Notes: generated by a model not told the origin, from the letters alone. Counted from the stretch's first letter, positions 38,241-48,460 are shown. The stretch: 64,000 nucleotides of DNA from an uncultured Alphaproteobacteria bacterium (GCA_949297145.1 CASFQO010000014.1:35736-99735); one strand, 5' to 3'. A program made the numbers and translations.

Positions 38241-38696
38241 TTAAGCGTTAACAGTAACTTTACCGCCAGCTTTTTCAACAGCTTCAATAGCTGCTTTAGA
38301 AGCTGAATCAACAGTGATGTTGATAGCTGCAGTCAAAGCACCTCTAGCCAACAAACGAATACCATCCATTTCTTTAGCAACCAATTTAGAAGCCAACAAA
38401 GTTTCTTTATTGATTTCAGAAGCATTCAATTTACCAGCATCAATAGCTTTTTGGATTGAATCCAAGTTAACAACAGCAAAAGTCTTAGCAAACGGATTTT
38501 TGAAACCACGTTTCGGCAATCTACGATAAATAGGCATTTGTCCACCTTCAAAACCGTGAACAGCAACACCAGAACGAGATTTTTGACCTTTTTGACCACG
38601 ACCAGCCGTTTTACCTTTACCGCTTCCGATACCGCGACCAACGCGAATACGGTTTTTAGTAGCGCCTTCATTATCTCTTAATTCATTTAATTTCAT
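38241..38696 (-). CDS. rplO: 50S ribosomal protein L15
   Basis: Large-subunit protein, 151 aa from ATG 38696 (GGTG upstream; the nine upstream codons are not part of the family). It begins [20 protein letters not shown] and has the glycine/lysine-rich [22 protein letters not shown] segment that penetrates the rRNA core. It is the last gene of this run: secY, which normally follows in the spc operon, is absent, and a terminator follows instead. It is separated from rpmD by about 110 bases, unlike the tight spacing upstream. Confidence 0.96.
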   Translation of the reverse strand: MKLNELRDNEGATKNRIRVGRGIGSGKGKTAGRGQKGQKSRSGVAVHGFEGGQMPIYRRLPKRGFKNPFAKTFAVVNLDSIQKAIDAGKLNASEINKETLLASKLVAKEMDGIRLLARGALTAAINITVDSASKAAIEAVEKAGGKVTVNA

Positions 38697-38746
38697 TTTA
38701 TTCACCTTTTTACAAAAACTCAAAATAAAATCAAAAACATTTGCTT

Positions 38747-38797
38747 CGGGCTAACCTCAACTGCTTGGGGCAGAGCGGCAAAGCCGCTCAACGCCCG
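38747..38797 (-). promoter_or_regulatory. Structured intercistronic element between rpmD and rplO
   Basis: Read on the minus strand, CGGGC (38797-38793) closes with GCCCG (38751-38747) around a perfect hairpin GAGCGGC-TTT-GCCGCTC and a small TGC/GCA hairpin, giving a three-way junction. It is far more G+C-rich than its surroundings and fills the only long gap in the operon. It could be a regulatory or processing site, or a REP-like insertion. Confidence 0.5.
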
Positions 38798-38804
38798 ACA
38801 ACTA

Positions 38805-38990
38805 TTATTCTTCAACTTTAATGAGGTGAGCTACCTTATTAATCATACCTCTAACAGCTGGAGTATCTTCCAAAACAGAAGTTCTGCCAACTTTGTTTAA
38901 GCCCAAACCTTTCAAAGTAGCAATTTGCTCTTTGCCATGGCCGATGGAACTTTTAACTTGAGTAACTTTAACAGTCTTTTTAGCAACCAT
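38805..38990 (-). CDS. rpmD: 50S ribosomal protein L30
   Basis: 61 aa, normal bacterial L30 size. '[32 protein letters not shown]' contains the family's conserved 'S.IG...Q..TL.GLGL.K' pattern (about residues 9-33). Two bases after rpsE, so translation is coupled. Binds 23S and 5S rRNA regions. Confidence 0.95.
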   Translation of the reverse strand: MVAKKTVKVTQVKSSIGHGKEQIATLKGLGLNKVGRTSVLEDTPAVRGMINKVAHLIKVEE

Positions 38991-38992
38991 GA

Positions 38993-39559
38993 TTAAGCCT
39001 CCTCTTTTTCCATCTTAACGTTAGAAGTATTTTCGCGGCGACTTACAATATCACCAACTTTTTTACCACGTTTAGCAGCAACCATACGCGGGCTGTTGAT
39101 AGATTGAAGAGCAGCAAAAGTTGCTTTAATCATGTTGTAAGGGTTGTTAGAGCCCAAAGATTTAGCAACAACGTCTTGCACACCCAAAACTTCAAATACA
39201 GCACGCATCGGGCCGCCGGCGATAACACCGGTACCGGCAGGAGCTGTTCTCAAAACAACTTTACCAGCACCGAAACGACCAGCAACATCGTGGTGTAAAG
39301 TTCTGCCTTCGCGCAAAGGAATGCGAACCATGTTCTTTTTAGCTTCATTAGTAGCTTTAACGATAGCTTCAGGAACTTCAGCTGCTTTACCGGAACCAAA
39401 GCCGATACGACCTTTTTGGTCACCAACAACAACCAAAGCCGCAAAAGACATAGTACGACCACCTTTTACAGTCTTAGCTACACGGTTTACGAAAACGAGT
39501 TTCTCAACCAATTCTTCTTTTTTATCCGCCTTATTATGACGATCTAAAGATTGTGCCAT
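38993..39559 (-). CDS. rpsE: 30S ribosomal protein S5
   Basis: 188 aa. The N-terminal double-stranded RNA-binding-like domain carries '[24 protein letters not shown]' (about 28-51) and '[14 protein letters not shown]' (about 57-70). The C-terminal domain has '[16 protein letters not shown]' near 137. Involved in decoding accuracy and helicase activity at mRNA entry. It lies in the standard order between rplR and rpmD. Confidence 0.97.
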   Translation of the reverse strand: MAQSLDRHNKADKKEELVEKLVFVNRVAKTVKGGRTMSFAALVVVGDQKGRIGFGSGKAAEVPEAIVKATNEAKKNMVRIPLREGRTLHHDVAGRFGAGKVVLRTAPAGTGVIAGGPMRAVFEVLGVQDVVAKSLGSNNPYNMIKATFAALQSINSPRMVAAKRGKKVGDIVSRRENTSNVKMEKEEA

Positions 39560-39568
39560 GATTACCTC

Positions 39569-39931
39569 CTAAAATTTCAACCCGGCTTCACGGGCAGAAT
39601 CTGCCAGAGCCTTGACACGGCCATGATAAACATAACCGCCACGATCAAACACAACTTCACTGACGCCATTTTTAACAGCGCGTTCAGCAACTACTTTACC
39701 AACATACTGAGCAGCTTCAATATTTGAAGATTTAGTAATATTGGCTCTTACTTCCTTATCCAAGGTAGAAGCAGAAGCAATTGTAGCACCTTTAGCGTCA
39801 TCAATAACTTGCGCATAGATATGTTTTCCGCTACGAAATACGGACAATCTCATCTTTCCATTCGCAGCAGCTTTCAAAGCCGTTCTAACACGAGCTTTTC
39901 TTTTTTCATATAATTTCTTTGGTGTATTCAT
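39569..39931 (-). CDS. rplR: 50S ribosomal protein L18
   Basis: 120 aa, normal length. Basic N-terminus for 5S rRNA binding ([15 protein letters not shown]), '[18 protein letters not shown]' near 28 and the closing '[24 protein letters not shown]' near 95 are the family signatures. Member of the central protuberance. Ten bases after rplF's stop in the operon direction; order is standard. Confidence 0.97.
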   Translation of the reverse strand: MNTPKKLYEKRKARVRTALKAAANGKMRLSVFRSGKHIYAQVIDDAKGATIASASTLDKEVRANITKSSNIEAAQYVGKVVAERAVKNGVSEVVFDRGGYVYHGRVKALADSAREAGLKF

Positions 39932-39942
39932 TGCTTTACATC

Positions 39943-40479
39943 CTATTTCTTCTTGCCTTCTTTGCGGCGTACATATTCACCGTCAACACGGATACCTTTT
40001 CCTTTATAAGGTTCAGGTTTTCTGTACTTACGAATTTCAGCCGCAACCTGACCTACCAATTGTTTATCAACACCGCTGATTTTAAGAGTCGTCGGAGTTT
40101 CACAAACAATAGTAATGCCATTTGGTGTTTCAAACGGAACATCATGAGAAAAGCCCAAAGTAAGAACTAACTTCTTGCCTTCCATACGAGCTTTATAACC
40201 AACGCCGTTCAACTCAATGCTCTTGCTGTAACCGGCACTAACACCTTTTACCAAAGAGTTAATTTGAGCTCTTGTTGTACCCCAAAGAGTTCTAGCCGTA
40301 CGGCTTTGAGTGTGAGGAGTAACAACAATTTTACCATCATTGAGTTCTACATTGACATGAGAATCATCATAAGCAAAGCTTAATTCACCTAATTTTCCTT
40401 TAACGTTAACAACATTCCCATTAACGGATGCGCTAACACCTTCCGGGATAATTACAGGATATTTTCCAACTCTTGACAT
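39943..40479 (-). CDS. rplF: 50S ribosomal protein L6
   Basis: 178 aa with two similar alpha/beta domains (about 1-80 and 82-178). '[15 protein letters not shown]' begins it, and '[30 protein letters not shown]' near 147 is the classic C-terminal signature. It sits near the GTPase centre and the sarcin-ricin loop. Follows rpsH by about 11 bases. Confidence 0.97.
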   Translation of the reverse strand: MSRVGKYPVIIPEGVSASVNGNVVNVKGKLGELSFAYDDSHVNVELNDGKIVVTPHTQSRTARTLWGTTRAQINSLVKGVSAGYSKSIELNGVGYKARMEGKKLVLTLGFSHDVPFETPNGITIVCETPTTLKISGVDKQLVGQVAAEIRKYRKPEPYKGKGIRVDGEYVRRKEGKKK

Positions 40480-40490
40480 CCGCTATCTCC

Positions 40491-40889
40491 CTAGAAAACT
40501 TGGCACAAGATTTCGCCGCCGACATTAGCTTTTCTGGCTTCATTATCGCTCATAACACCTTTCGGAGTAGAAACGATAGAGATACCGAGGCCATTATAAA
40601 CTCTAGGCAGGTCTCTAACACTGGAATATACACGACGTCCCGGAGTGGAAACACGGTAAATTTCAGTAATTACACTTGTACCCTCATGATACTTTAATTG
40701 AATATGAAGTTCATCAACACCAGGACGAACGTTAGTTTTTTCATAACCAGCGATATATCCTTCTCTTTTCAAAACTTCCAATACATTTTCACGCAAGCGA
40801 GAAGCAGGTGATACAACATCACTTTTCTTCGCTCTTTGTGCGTTTCTAATGCGTGCGAGCATATCGCCCAAAGGATCAGTCATAGACAT
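40491..40889 (-). CDS. rpsH: 30S ribosomal protein S8
   Basis: 132 aa, normal. '[16 protein letters not shown]' opens the protein and '[29 protein letters not shown]' closes it (about 100-128), with the RNA-contacting STPKG loop intact. In E. coli S8 represses the spc operon at the rplE site; whether that holds here is not tested. 12 bases after rpsN. Confidence 0.97.
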   Translation of the reverse strand: MSMTDPLGDMLARIRNAQRAKKSDVVSPASRLRENVLEVLKREGYIAGYEKTNVRPGVDELHIQLKYHEGTSVITEIYRVSTPGRRVYSSVRDLPRVYNGLGISIVSTPKGVMSDNEARKANVGGEILCQVF

Positions 40890-40901
40890 AATATCATCTC
40901 C

Positions 40902-41207
40902 TTACCAGCTTGATTTTACCAAACCAGGAATTTCACCGAAACTAGCCAATTGTCTTAATTCAACACGGCTAACACCGAACTTCCTGCTAACACTACGAGA
41001 ACGACCAGTAATTCTGCAACGATTTCTAACTCTAACCTTTGAAGAGTTACGTGGTAATTCAGCCAATTTCAAAGTAGCCTGAAATCTATCTTCTTCAGGA
41101 GCATTTTTGTCATTGGCAATGGCCTTCAACTTGGAGCGAACGTTTGCATATTTTGCAACCATTTTCACTCTTTTCAAGTTTCTGTAAACTGAACTTGTTT
41201 TTGACAT
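40902..41207 (-). CDS. rpsN: 30S ribosomal protein S14, zinc-free long form
   Basis: 101 aa. The long form lacking the CxxC...CxxC zinc ribbon, as in most Proteobacteria. '[41 protein letters not shown]' covers the conserved C-terminal half. Assembles late into the small-subunit head. Standard place between rplE and rpsH. Confidence 0.97.
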   Translation of the reverse strand: MSKTSSVYRNLKRVKMVAKYANVRSKLKAIANDKNAPEEDRFQATLKLAELPRNSSKVRVRNRCRITGRSRSVSRKFGVSRVELRQLASFGEIPGLVKSSW

Positions 41208-41221
41208 CGTAAAATCTCCAC

Positions 41222-41761
41222 TTATTTCTTATATGGTAAGTTGAAAGATGTAAGAAGGAATTTAGCTTCTTCATCAGTTTTAGCAGAAGTGCAGATAACG
41301 ATATCCATACCTCTAACCTGTTCAACTTTTTCATAGTTAATTTCAGGGAAAATAATTTGCTCTTTAATGCCAAAAGCAAAGTTTCCTCTTCCATCAAAGT
41401 TCTTTCCGGAAATACCGTGAAAGTCTCTGATGCGCGGAAGAGCCATATTAATCAAGCGTTCAAGGAACTCATACATTCTGTCAGAACGTAATGTTACTTT
41501 ACAACCGATCGGCATACCTTCTCTTAATTTGAAAGTTGCGATAGATTTTCTGGCTGTAGTTACAACTGGTTTCTGACCAGCAATCATAGCCATTTCCTCA
41601 ACAGCATTATTAAGCTTTTTCTTGTCTGTAATAGCGTCACCAACGCCCATATTCAGAACAATTTTAGTCAACTTCGGAATCTCATGCGGGTTCTTGTAAC
41701 CGAACTTTTCCACAAGAGCCTTCTTAATGACATCATTATATAAAGTTTCAAAATTTGTCAT
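41222..41761 (-). CDS. rplE: 50S ribosomal protein L5
   Basis: 179 aa from ATG 41761, with AGGAG upstream (a TTG one codon earlier is not preferred). '[11 protein letters not shown]' near 31, '[25 protein letters not shown]' near 61 and '[18 protein letters not shown]' near 123 are the family motifs. Binds 5S rRNA and contacts the P-site tRNA. Nine bases after rplX. Confidence 0.97.
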   Translation of the reverse strand: MTNFETLYNDVIKKALVEKFGYKNPHEIPKLTKIVLNMGVGDAITDKKKLNNAVEEMAMIAGQKPVVTTARKSIATFKLREGMPIGCKVTLRSDRMYEFLERLINMALPRIRDFHGISGKNFDGRGNFAFGIKEQIIFPEINYEKVEQVRGMDIVICTSAKTDEEAKFLLTSFNLPYKK

Positions 41762-41772
41762 CAAATTATCTC

Positions 41773-42087
41773 CTAATTATCGATTACTTCACCGGATTTC
41801 CGAGCGACACGCTTTTTAACACCATCAACAACTTTGTAACCTACTTTTGAAGGTTTACCGTCAGCTGTCAATGCTGCCACATTAGAAACCTGAATGGCTG
41901 CTTCTTTAGTAACAATACCGCCAGGATTTGTTTGACTTGGTTTTGTATGTCTTTTAACGAGGTTAACGCCTTGAACAACAACTTTACCTTCTTTCGGCAT
42001 AGCTTTCAAAACTTCACCTGTTTTACCTTTATCATCACCTGCGATAACGATTACTTTATCACCTTTTTTGATTTTCATTTTGCTCAT
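41773..42087 (-). CDS. rplX: 50S ribosomal protein L24
   Basis: 104 aa. KOW motif '[26 protein letters not shown]' (about residues 4-29) and '[19 protein letters not shown]' near 41. Early assembly protein near the exit tunnel. Its start overlaps the rplN stop by one base, so translation is coupled. Confidence 0.97.
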   Translation of the reverse strand: MSKMKIKKGDKVIVIAGDDKGKTGEVLKAMPKEGKVVVQGVNLVKRHTKPSQTNPGGIVTKEAAIQVSNVAALTADGKPSKVGYKVVDGVKKRVARKSGEVIDN

Positions 42088-42455
42088 TACAAAACCTCCG
42101 GCGCTAAAGAAATTATCTTCATAAATTTTTTCGCACGCAACTCTCTGGTTACCGGGCCAAAGATACGAGTACCAATAGGTTCACCATCTTTGTTAACCAA
42201 AACAGCTGCATTACTGTCAAAACGGATTACACTTCCGTCTTTACGTCTGATGTCGCTAGCCGTTCTAACGATGACTGCACGTTGAACGTCGCCTTTCTTT
42301 ACACGCCCTTTAGGCATAGCATCTTTAACGGAAACGATAATAATGTCACCGACTGAAGCATGCATTCTCTTGGAACCACCAAGAACTTTAATGCACTGCA
42401 CCTGACGTGCTCCAGAATTATCCGCAACATCTAGGTTGGTTTGCATCTGTATCAT
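42087..42455 (-). CDS. rplN: 50S ribosomal protein L14
   Basis: 122 aa, the exact usual length. '[28 protein letters not shown]' begins it, and '[28 protein letters not shown]' ends it. Sits at the subunit interface and is the binding site for the ribosome silencing factor RsfS, whose gene is at 63.4 kb in this window. Standard operon position. Confidence 0.98.
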   Translation of the reverse strand: MIQMQTNLDVADNSGARQVQCIKVLGGSKRMHASVGDIIIVSVKDAMPKGRVKKGDVQRAVIVRTASDIRRKDGSVIRFDSNAAVLVNKDGEPIGTRIFGPVTRELRAKKFMKIISLAPEVL

Positions 42456-42472
42456 AATTCATTCCTTCCTAA

Positions 42473-42715
42473 TTAGGCATTTTCATTATTAGTTAACACA
42501 GTCCAAGTTTTAGTTTTGGAATAAGGTTTAGATTCGATAATAGAAACCTGATCCCCTTCTTTGAACTGATTATTTTCGTCGTGAGCAGCAAATTTCTTAC
42601 TTTTCTTCACGATTTTCTTGTAAACAGGATGCATAACTTGACGCTCAACGCTGACAACGACAGTTTTATCCTGTTTAGCACTTACTACAACACCTTGAAG
42701 AATTCTTTTAGGCAT
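42473..42715 (-). CDS. rpsQ: 30S ribosomal protein S17
   Basis: 80 aa OB-fold protein. '[25 protein letters not shown]' (1-25) and '[19 protein letters not shown]' near 55 are diagnostic. Binds 16S rRNA early in assembly. Twelve bases after rpmC. Confidence 0.97.
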   Translation of the reverse strand: MPKRILQGVVVSAKQDKTVVVSVERQVMHPVYKKIVKKSKKFAAHDENNQFKEGDQVSIIESKPYSKTKTWTVLTNNENA

Positions 42716-42726
42716 CTGTTTTTCTC

Positions 42727-42924
42727 CTAACTATTCTTCTTACGCTCTGTTAAAAGCGTATTGATTTGAGCTACTTCTTTACGAACTTTAGAGATAGCAG
42801 ACGGGTTTTGAAGTTGACCTGTAGCCTGCTGAATACGCAAACTTAATTGCTCTTTCTTGCATTCTACGAGTCTGTTTTCTAACTCATCATCACTCATAGC
42901 TCTCAAATCTTTAATTTTAACCAT
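42727..42924 (-). CDS. rpmC: 50S ribosomal protein L29
   Basis: 65 aa, normal. Two long helices: '[37 protein letters not shown]' (about 6-42) and '[15 protein letters not shown]'. Near the tunnel exit, where trigger factor and SRP dock. Its first base overlaps the rplP stop, so the two are coupled. Confidence 0.96.
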   Translation of the reverse strand: MVKIKDLRAMSDDELENRLVECKKEQLSLRIQQATGQLQNPSAISKVRKEVAQINTLLTERKKNS

Positions 42925-43352
42925 TATGCTTCTCCATTATCAGAATTCAAGCGTTTAACAAACTTGCTCTTAACGGGCAATTTTGCAGCACCCAACGCAA
43001 ATGCTCTGCGTGCGGTATCTTCATCAACCTCACCAATTTCGAACATAATGCGACCAGGTTTAACTCTTGCTACCCAAAATTCAGGAGCACCTTTACCTTT
43101 ACCCATACGAACCTCGGCAGGTTTATCTGACACAGGAACATCTGGGAAAATTCTAATCCATAGTCTTCCGGCTCTCTTCATTTCACGAGTGATAGCGCGA
43201 CGAGCTGCCTCAATTTGGCGAGCGGTAACGCGCTCCGGTGAAAGAGCTTTCAATCCGTATGAACCGAAACTTAACTCAGCACCGCCTTTTGCAACACCGT
43301 GAATACGGCCTTTATGTTGCTTACGGAACTTTACACGTTTTGGACTTAACAT
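42924..43352 (-). CDS. rplP: 50S ribosomal protein L16
   Basis: 142 aa. '[24 protein letters not shown]' at the start, '[36 protein letters not shown]' type core (about 50-87) and '[10 protein letters not shown]' near 103 identify it. Contacts the A-site tRNA and completes the large subunit. Starts 15 bases after rpsC. Confidence 0.97.
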   Translation of the reverse strand: MLSPKRVKFRKQHKGRIHGVAKGGAELSFGSYGLKALSPERVTARQIEAARRAITREMKRAGRLWIRIFPDVPVSDKPAEVRMGKGKGAPEFWVARVKPGRIMFEIGEVDEDTARRAFALGAAKLPVKSKFVKRLNSDNGEA

Positions 43353-43367
43353 TTTAAAACCTCATTC

Positions 43368-44036
43368 TTACTTTTGTTCAGCCAATTTCTTGTCTTGTGC
43401 CATTGGATCGTGAGCCATAATCTCACCTTTGTAAATCCAAACCTTAACGCCGCAAGCACCATATGTGGTGTGAGCAGTTGAAGTAGCATAGTCAATATCA
43501 GCACGAAGAGTGTGCAAAGGCACTCTGCCTTCACGGTAATATTCAGTTCTTGCGATTTCCGCACCGCCTAAACGACCGGAACAGCAAACTTTGATACCCT
43601 CGGCACCAAGACGCAAAGCAGATTGCATAACTCTCTTCATTGCACGACGGAAAGCAACACGTCTTTCCAATTGTTGAGCAACGGAATCAGCAACCAACTG
43701 AGCATCCAGTTCAGGCTTTCTGACTTCCAGAATATTTAATTGAACTTCAGAATCAGTCAACTTTTGAATGTCTTTTCTCAACAACTCAATGTCTTGACCT
43801 TTCTTGCCAATTACAACACCTGGTCTTGCTGAATGAATAGTAACTCTAGCTTTTTTAGCCGGGCGTTCAATAACGACCTTGCTAATGCCGGCTTGAGCCA
43901 ACTTTTCTTTCAAAAATTTTCTAATTTTCAAATCTTCGTGGAGGTAATCAGCGAACTTCTCATCAGCATACCAACGAGAGTCCCAAGTGCGGTTAACACC
44001 TAAACGAAGACTGATAGGATTTACTTTCTGTCCCAT
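43368..44036 (-). CDS. rpsC: 30S ribosomal protein S3
   Basis: 222 aa. '[22 protein letters not shown]' at the start, the KH RNA-binding motif '[19 protein letters not shown]' near 73, and '[13 protein letters not shown]'-like '[13 protein letters not shown]' near 197. Forms the mRNA entry site with S4 and S5. Five bases after rplV. Confidence 0.97.
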   Translation of the reverse strand: MGQKVNPISLRLGVNRTWDSRWYADEKFADYLHEDLKIRKFLKEKLAQAGISKVVIERPAKKARVTIHSARPGVVIGKKGQDIELLRKDIQKLTDSEVQLNILEVRKPELDAQLVADSVAQQLERRVAFRRAMKRVMQSALRLGAEGIKVCCSGRLGGAEIARTEYYREGRVPLHTLRADIDYATSTAHTTYGACGVKVWIYKGEIMAHDPMAQDKKLAEQK

Positions 44037-44041
44037 TTAAC

Positions 44042-44416
44042 TTACTCCCCACGCTCTGCAACAACGATAGTCAATTTAGAGAACGGTTTCAAAACTCTAG
44101 CGCCTCTACCACGACCACGTGCATGCATACGTTTCATAACAATGCCATTACCGGTATAAGCTTCAGCAACAACAAGTTTATCAATATTTAACTTGTGGTT
44201 GTTTTCAGCATTAGCAATAGCTGATTTCAATACTTCCAAAGCAACTTTTGCGATTCTTTTCTTAGAAAAGCTAAGTTCTGCAACAGCTTTTTCAGCGCTT
44301 AAGCCTCTGATTGTCTGAGCAACAAGGTTTAATTTACGAGAGCTTGAGCGGATAGAGTTGCATACAGCCATAGCCTGGTTGTCGGCAAGTCTTCTTGTAT
44401 CTTTAGATTTTCCCAT
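44042..44416 (-). CDS. rplV: 50S ribosomal protein L22
   Basis: 124 aa. '[28 protein letters not shown]' (about 22-49) and the tunnel-lining hairpin '[23 protein letters not shown]' near 89 are intact; changes in this loop affect macrolide binding elsewhere. Slightly longer N-terminus than the E. coli protein. Two bases after rpsS. Confidence 0.97.
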   Translation of the reverse strand: MGKSKDTRRLADNQAMAVCNSIRSSSRKLNLVAQTIRGLSAEKAVAELSFSKKRIAKVALEVLKSAIANAENNHKLNIDKLVVAEAYTGNGIVMKRMHARGRGRGARVLKPFSKLTIVVAERGE

Positions 44417-44418
44417 AA

Positions 44419-44697
44419 TTAACCTCTCTTAACTTTTTTATCTGCAGCGTGACCATAGAAGGTACGTGTCGGAGCAAATTCACCAAATTTATGGCCGACC
44501 ATTTCTTCGGTAACGAGTACCGGAATAAATTTATGACCATTGTGAACACCAAATGTTAAACCAACAAATTGTGGCAACATTGTGGAACGACGAGACCAAA
44601 TTTTAATCACTTCATTACGAGTAGATGCTCTTGCTGCATCAGCTTTTTTAAGAAGATAACCATCTACAAAAGGTCCTTTCCAAACGGAACGTGTCAT
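44419..44697 (-). CDS. rpsS: 30S ribosomal protein S19
   Basis: 92 aa, normal. '[19 protein letters not shown]' (3-21), '[24 protein letters not shown]' near 32 and '[20 protein letters not shown]' near 65. Head protein near the A-site tRNA. Standard order between rplB and rplV. Confidence 0.98.
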   Translation of the reverse strand: MTRSVWKGPFVDGYLLKKADAARASTRNEVIKIWSRRSTMLPQFVGLTFGVHNGHKFIPVLVTEEMVGHKFGEFAPTRTFYGHAADKKVKRG

Positions 44698-44709
44698 CTG
44701 TTTACCTCC

Positions 44710-45546
44710 TTATTTCTTTTTATTTTCATGACGAGATCTCATAATAAAGCGATCTGTCTTCTTGTTAGAACGAGTTTTAGCACCCTTAGTTGGTTTACCC
44801 CAAGGTGTAACCGGATGACGGCCACCAGAAGTACGACCTTCACCACCACCATGTGGGTGGTCAACAGGGTTCATAGCAACACCACGAGAAACCGGACGTG
44901 CACCCAACCATCTAGCGCGACCTGCTTTACCCAAAGAAACGTTTTGATTATCTGGGTTAGAAACAGCGCCGACAGTAGCCAAGCACTCTTCACGAACGAT
45001 TCTCAACTCACCTGAAGAGAGTTTCAATTGAGCATAGCCTGCATCTTTACCAACAACTTGAGCATAACAACCGGCAGAACGAACCAATTGACCGCCTTTG
45101 CCAACTTTCAACTCAACATTGTGAACAATAGTACCAACCGGCATACTCTTCAACGGCATTGCATTACCCGGCTTAATATCAGCTTTCTCAGAAGAGATAA
45201 CTTTATCGCCGGCTTTCAATCTTTGCGGAGCCAAAATATAAGCCTTTTCGCCATCTTCATAATTAATCAAAGCGATAAAAGATGTGCGGTTAGGATCATA
45301 TTCGATTCTCTCCACAGTTGCTTCACAATCAAATTTATTACGTTTGAAGTCGATTACACGATATTTGCGTTTATGACCGCCACCGATTCTACGACTTGTA
45401 ACGTGTCCGAAATTATCACGCCCACCGCTTTTTGTCAGACCAACGGTCAGACTTTTTTCCGGATTACCTTTATACAGTTCACTTCTGTCAACAACAATAA
45501 GCTGACGAAGACCCGGAGTGGCAGGTTTATAAGTTTTCAAAGCCAT
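44710..45546 (-). CDS. rplB: 50S ribosomal protein L2
   Basis: 278 aa. '[21 protein letters not shown]' type core near 45, and the peptidyl-transferase-proximal '[32 protein letters not shown]' (about 222-253), with the highly conserved His in the DHPHGGGEG loop. Ends in the basic '[19 protein letters not shown]'. Primary 23S binder; bridges the subunits. Confidence 0.98.
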   Translation of the reverse strand: MALKTYKPATPGLRQLIVVDRSELYKGNPEKSLTVGLTKSGGRDNFGHVTSRRIGGGHKRKYRVIDFKRNKFDCEATVERIEYDPNRTSFIALINYEDGEKAYILAPQRLKAGDKVISSEKADIKPGNAMPLKSMPVGTIVHNVELKVGKGGQLVRSAGCYAQVVGKDAGYAQLKLSSGELRIVREECLATVGAVSNPDNQNVSLGKAGRARWLGARPVSRGVAMNPVDHPHGGGEGRTSGGRHPVTPWGKPTKGAKTRSNKKTDRFIMRSRHENKKK

Positions 45547-45548
45547 GA

Positions 45549-45866
45549 CTAAATTCCTGCTGTAACATCAATATTTTGACCTTCGGCAAGAGTAACAACT
45601 GCCTTTTTATAATCAGAGCGAACGCCCTCATAACCTCTAAAGCGTTTTACCTTACCGGCTTGTTTAACGGTATTTACTTTATTTACCTTAACATTAAAGA
45701 TAGCTTCAACAGCTGCTTTAACGCTTTCTTTCGTTGCAGACAAAGGAACCATAAAGACAACTTTGCCATTTTCGGAAGACATCATAGACTTCTCAGTAAT
45801 TACCGGACGAAGTAATGTATCATACATAGCTGCAGTTACATTGTTTGTGTTATTTGATTTTTTCAT
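45549..45866 (-). CDS. rplW: 50S ribosomal protein L23
   Basis: 105 aa from ATG 45866, with GGAGG upstream; the longer frame begins inside that site. '[11 protein letters not shown]' near 18 and '[36 protein letters not shown]' (about 56-91) are diagnostic. Docking site for trigger factor at the tunnel exit. Slightly extended N-terminus. Its start lies inside the end of rplD. Confidence 0.95.
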   Translation of the reverse strand: MKKSNNTNNVTAAMYDTLLRPVITEKSMMSSENGKVVFMVPLSATKESVKAAVEAIFNVKVNKVNTVKQAGKVKRFRGYEGVRSDYKKAVVTLAEGQNIDVTAGI

Positions 45867-46483
45867 TGTAATCTTTCCTCCAAGCAAGCAACGGCCTCTT
45901 TAGTCAATACTAACTTCTCTTTTCTCAAAATATCGTATACATTGGCACCGATTGTCGGCAAAACATCAACACCAACAATATTGCGGCTAGCCAATGCGAA
46001 ATTAACATCAACTTCCTTACCATCTATAAACAAGCAGTTATTCAAACCGCAAGCGTTCAATTTAGCGAGTAAATCTTTCGTCTTAGGATTTGAAAGCTTT
46101 GCTTCGTCAATAATGATAAGATTACCCTCTTTGGCTTTAGCCGAAAGAGCTGTTTTCAGACCTAATTTTCTGAACTTTTTGGTCAAGTCGTGAGAGTGAT
46201 CTCTTACAACCGGTCCAAATACAATACCACCTTTTCTAAATTGAGTTCCTTTACGGCTACCTTGACGAGCATTACCAGAACCTTTTTGCTTAAAAGGTTT
46301 AGCAGGAGTCAAAGCAACATCAGAACGGCCTTTAGTCTGGTGATTACCGCATTGGCGCATAGCGAGCTGCCAATTAACAACGCGGTGTAAAACATCGGCA
46401 CGAACTTCTACGCCAAAGATAGCATCGTTAAGCTCAATGCTGCCAACGTTTTCATTATTTAAATTTAAGATGTCCTGTTTCAT
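45863..46483 (-). CDS. rplD: 50S ribosomal protein L4
   Basis: 206 aa from ATG 46483 (GGAAT upstream; a TTG two codons earlier is unlikely). '[29 protein letters not shown]' near 62 is the tunnel-lining loop. In E. coli L4 also represses the S10 operon by binding its mRNA leader; a stem-loop in the rpsJ leader here could serve the same purpose, but that is inference. Overlaps rplW by 4 bases. Confidence 0.96.
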   Translation of the reverse strand: MKQDILNLNNENVGSIELNDAIFGVEVRADVLHRVVNWQLAMRQCGNHQTKGRSDVALTPAKPFKQKGSGNARQGSRKGTQFRKGGIVFGPVVRDHSHDLTKKFRKLGLKTALSAKAKEGNLIIIDEAKLSNPKTKDLLAKLNACGLNNCLFIDGKEVDVNFALASRNIVGVDVLPTIGANVYDILRKEKLVLTKEAVACLEERLQ

Positions 46484-46504
46484 ATTCAAAATTCCTTAAA
46501 CTCT

Positions 46505-47230
46505 TTATGCATTATCAGCTGCTGTTTCTTCAGCTTTAACTGCAACAGGTTCATCAACCTTTTTCAAACCAGCAGGCATCGGCAATTTAACATCTGCAGT
46601 TTTCTTAAGAGCGTCAGTAACACGAACCCAAGCATTTTCACCACCAGGAACGCCACCTTTAACCATAATCAAACCACGGTTTGCATCAATAGCCACAACT
46701 TTAAGATTTTGAACAGTTACGCGTTCATCACCCATATGTCCGGCCATCTTTTTACCTTTAAATACCTTACCTGGATCTTGTCTTTGTCCAGTTGAACCAT
46801 GAGAACGGTGAGACAAAGACACACCGTGAGAAGCCTCAAGACCGGCAAAGTTGTGACGCTTCATAACACCGGCAAAACCTTTACCGATAGAAGTAGCGCA
46901 AACATCAACATATTGTCCCGGTACAAAGTGTTCAGCAGACAACTCATCGCCAACAGACAAAAGGCAATCTTCAGAAACTCTGAATTCAGCCATTTTCTTT
47001 TTAGGCTCAACATTAGCCTTAGCGAAATATCCTTTTAACGGCTTAGATAAATTCTTAGCCTTTACAGCACCTGTTCCAAGTTGAACAGCGCTGTAACCGT
47101 CTTTTTCATTTGTTCTGACATTGATAACTTTTAAGCCTTCAACAGCCAAAACTGTTACAGGAACGTGTGTTCCGTCAGCTTCAAAAATTCTAGTCATTCC
47201 AAGTTTTTTTGCGATTAGACCAGTACGCAT
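46505..47230 (-). CDS. rplC: 50S ribosomal protein L3
   Basis: 241 aa. '[28 protein letters not shown]' at the start and '[36 protein letters not shown]' class loop near 135-168, including the Gln in TGQRQDP that PrmB methylates in other bacteria. A 25-residue acidic tail ([11 protein letters not shown]) goes beyond the core, as in several Alphaproteobacteria. About 55 bases after rpsJ. Confidence 0.97.
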   Translation of the reverse strand: MRTGLIAKKLGMTRIFEADGTHVPVTVLAVEGLKVINVRTNEKDGYSAVQLGTGAVKAKNLSKPLKGYFAKANVEPKKKMAEFRVSEDCLLSVGDELSAEHFVPGQYVDVCATSIGKGFAGVMKRHNFAGLEASHGVSLSHRSHGSTGQRQDPGKVFKGKKMAGHMGDERVTVQNLKVVAIDANRGLIMVKGGVPGGENAWVRVTDALKKTADVKLPMPAGLKKVDEPVAVKAEETAADNA

Positions 47231-47286
47231 TATTATTTTTCCTTTTTCAATAGGTTGATTTTATCTTTCAAAAACCAACATTAAAA

Positions 47287-47598
47287 TTATAACTTAATTT
47301 CTACATTCACACCGGCAGCCAAGTCCAATTTCATCAAGGCATCAACGGTTTGAGGAGTAGGATCTACAATATCAAGAAGTCTCTTGTGAGTACGGATTTC
47401 GAACTGTTCACGAGATTTCTTATCTACGTGAGGAGAACGGTTAACCGTAAACTTCTCGATTTTAGTTGGAAGAGGAATAGGTCCTCTAACATTTGCCCCG
47501 GTTCTTTTAGCTGTATGAACAATCTCTTTGGTTGACAAATCAAGCAAGCGATGGTCAAAAGCCTTGAGGCGGATTCTTATGTTTTGTGTATCCATCAT
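47287..47598 (-). CDS. rpsJ: 30S ribosomal protein S10
   Basis: 103 aa, starting at ATG 47598 or the adjacent ATG 47595; both follow AGGAAA. The longer frame upstream is not part of the family. '[22 protein letters not shown]' and '[40 protein letters not shown]' identify it. First gene of the S10 operon. Also known as the antitermination factor NusE. Its leader contains a 9-bp stem-loop. Confidence 0.97.
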   Translation of the reverse strand: MMDTQNIRIRLKAFDHRLLDLSTKEIVHTAKRTGANVRGPIPLPTKIEKFTVNRSPHVDKKSREQFEIRTHKRLLDIVDPTPQTVDALMKLDLAAGVNVEIKL

Positions 47599-47619
47599 TT
47601 TAACACTTTTCCTATAACT

Positions 47620-47656
47620 AAATGGCAAATATCTCCACAATGGGAACTTGCCATTT
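47620..47656 (-). promoter_or_regulatory. Stem-loop in the S10 operon leader
   Basis: AAATGGCAA and TTGCCATTT (9 bp, perfect) enclose a 19-base loop, 22 bases before rpsJ. No T run follows, so it is not a terminator. The place fits an autoregulatory site like the L4 target of E. coli, though no sequence similarity is claimed. Confidence 0.5.
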
Positions 47657-47972
47657 ACAAAAATTACTGCAGATATTCGCAACAACCAATCTGCATTATG
47701 GGTTATATTTGATTCGCAAGAAAGTTAACACTTCCTTAACATTTGTTGCGTTGCCTTTGTAACATTTAAATTTTAAATTTGCAACAAAAAAATGCACAAA
47801 AAATCAAAAAAAATCACATTTTTTATCTTTTAAAACACCTTAGAAAGATTCAACTTAAAAAGGTTTAGACAAAAAGTGATTTTTTACATTTTTACACCAA
47901 ATTTCAAACATTTTTCCTACCCTCTTCAAAAAACAGAAATAAGAATTACCTAAATAAAAAAGGAGTAAAAAA
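47657..47972. other. Divergent intergenic region upstream of rpsJ
   Basis: About 315 bases without a gene, between the S10 operon and the exported 151-aa gene. It must hold promoters for both. On the minus strand TTAACT-15-TATAAC (near 47730-47705) and TTGCGA-15-TAATGC are weak candidates. The part near 47765-47785 is an AT palindrome (AAATTTAAAATTTAAA) and 47785-47900 is A/T-rich with no other structure I can support. GGAG just before 47973 is the ribosome site of the next gene. Confidence 0.5.
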
Positions 47973-48428
47973 ATGCTATCTTTAATCATATCTTCAATTA
48001 TCCTAACCTCAGCTCCCGGTGCACCGACGGAAATAATAGGCTCTGCAGCAACACCGACAGGAGGCAAAAATGAAATTATCGTGGAACAACCGCAATCAGC
48101 CAATGATCCATTTGGATTACCGGCCTCAGCCGAACAACCCTCAAATAATTTTGATGAACAGCCAGACACAACGCTCCAACTAAATACCTCTCCTTCATCG
48201 GTACTGCCTCAATCAACAACTTCAAACAACCCCATACCGTTCGTAAGCCAATCATCAGAAGTTAATCCGACAGACATGAACCCTTTAGATTACAAAAATC
48301 AAATTGAAAACACAATTTATCAATCCGGAGACAGACTGATTGACGTACAATCAATACCGCTGCAAGACATAAGCTCTGCCATCCAGCCTAATTTACAACC
48401 GGAGCTAACCGATTATCCGGCTTTTTAG
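47973..48428 (+). CDS. Exported low-complexity Pro/Ser/Asn-rich protein
   Basis: 151 aa with GGAG 7 bases before the ATG. The first 18 residues are hydrophobic (LSLIISSIILTSA) and may be a short signal sequence or anchor. The rest is rich in Pro, Ser, Asn and Gln, without Cys or predicted folds, and is likely disordered. No family recognised. It is followed by a convergent tRNA-His. The good ribosome site and codon use similar to neighbours make it likely real. Confidence 0.6.
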   Translation: MLSLIISSIILTSAPGAPTEIIGSAATPTGGKNEIIVEQPQSANDPFGLPASAEQPSNNFDEQPDTTLQLNTSPSSVLPQSTTSNNPIPFVSQSSEVNPTDMNPLDYKNQIENTIYQSGDRLIDVQSIPLQDISSAIQPNLQPELTDYPAF

Positions 48429-48460
48429 GTAAAATTATCGAAAACAAATCTGAGAAAAGA

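Noticed and set aside
39144-39539. A 131-codon plus-strand frame inside rpsE
   Set aside because: Shadow of a ribosomal protein gene with no ribosome site or recognisable protein.
47855-48169. A minus-strand frame overlapping the 151-aa exported gene
   Set aside because: It has no Shine-Dalgarno, its C-terminal half is non-coding AT sequence, and the plus-strand frame has a good ribosome site.
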